Assembly (NCBI GenBank): GCA_030604285.1
Contig: JAUVWD010000045.1
Location: 1-6,364, forward strand
DNA: 6,364 nt
Direction of reading: 5' to 3'
From: Chloroflexota bacterium
Lineage (GTDB): Bacteria > Chloroflexota > Dehalococcoidia > GIF9 > AB-539-J10
Of the stretch, positions 6,303-6,364 are shown piece after piece; the stretch's first letter is position 1; every line of letters begins with the position of its first letter. Under the pieces are notes generated by a model, which searched no databases, had not been told where the DNA came from, and saw nothing but the letters and a program-made list of their open reading frames with translations. Made by a program: the position numbers and the translations under genes.

Positions 6303-6364
6303 ACTGATGAGGCTACAGGCAGGACAAGCAAGGAAAAAGTCTGGTGTGGAGGCGACATGGCTAC
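6303..6364 (+). pseudogene. Continuation of the nfnB-like gene beyond the in-frame TAA, truncated by the window edge
   Basis: Reading on in the same frame after the TAA gives TDEATGRTSKEKV followed by WCGGDMA. This matches the canonical NfnB continuation (a DEETGxTSKEGVFAGGD-like stretch) with no shift and no gap, so only one codon is affected. The GGD is the conserved FAD-contacting motif. No further stop occurs before the window ends. There is no good independent start codon or ribosome site here, so this is the severed 3' part of the same gene rather than a new one. Confidence 0.8.

Noticed and set aside
6295..6303. TATATAA as a promoter -10 element
   Set aside because: It lies inside conserved NfnB coding sequence, has no convincing -35 partner, and no gene begins shortly after it.
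1..6364. Promoters, terminators, riboswitches, mobile elements, CRISPR or RNA genes
   Set aside because: The largest gap between genes is 12 bases, and I saw no inverted repeats with T-runs, no terminal repeats, no regular repeat arrays and no tRNA-like folds.

Overview
The window is a tightly packed, single-strand (+) gene cluster encoding soluble iron-sulfur flavoprotein electron-transfer subunits. Every base belongs to, or lies within a few bases of, a coding region. In order: the last 20 codons of a NuoE-like subunit (1-63); a 647-residue NuoF/HydB-type NADH-binding subunit with extra ferredoxin domains (56-1999); a 712-residue fusion of a NuoG-type Fe-S segment to a GltD/NfnB-type FAD module (2012-4150); an NfnA/SudB-type FAD and [2Fe-2S] subunit (4151-5023); and an NfnB/SudA/GltA-type subunit (5001 onward). 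The last gene is interrupted by an in-frame TAA at 6300-6302, although its homology continues in the same frame to the window edge. I see no tRNA, rRNA, mobile element, CRISPR array, terminator or convincing promoter. The transcript probably starts upstream of the window.

The genes overlap or nearly touch (8-base overlap, 12-base gap, zero gap, 23-base overlap), which implies one translationally coupled operon. The gene content points to a strict anaerobe using flavin-based electron bifurcation or confurcation between NADH, NADPH and ferredoxin. NuoE/NuoF subunits with these extra clusters are the core of bifurcating hydrogenases, NAD(P)-dependent formate dehydrogenases and related enzymes. 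NfnAB couples NADH and ferredoxin to NADP+. Base composition is moderate and the codon usage looks the same throughout. The style resembles anaerobic Chloroflexota (Dehalococcoidia-like) or sulfate-reducer relatives, but the sequence alone does not fix the taxon.

A plausible working model, which is inference: NADH is oxidised at the FMN of the NuoF-like subunit. Electrons pass through its clusters to the Fe-S wire of the NuoG-like part of the fusion and reach that protein's own FAD module. The NfnA/NfnB pair adds a second flavin system handling NADPH and ferredoxin. The cluster thus holds two GltD-like modules side by side, and NfnA could in principle partner either. No catalytic hydrogenase, molybdopterin or CoA-reductase subunit is visible here, so the terminal acceptor is unknown.

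Points worth a second look are the in-frame stop in the nfnB-like gene, its rebuilt N-terminal cluster motif (second Cys lost, about 14 residues inserted), the same cluster half-motif appearing at the opposite end of the fusion protein, and a fusion gene that runs in the same frame into nfnA with only one TAG codon between them.
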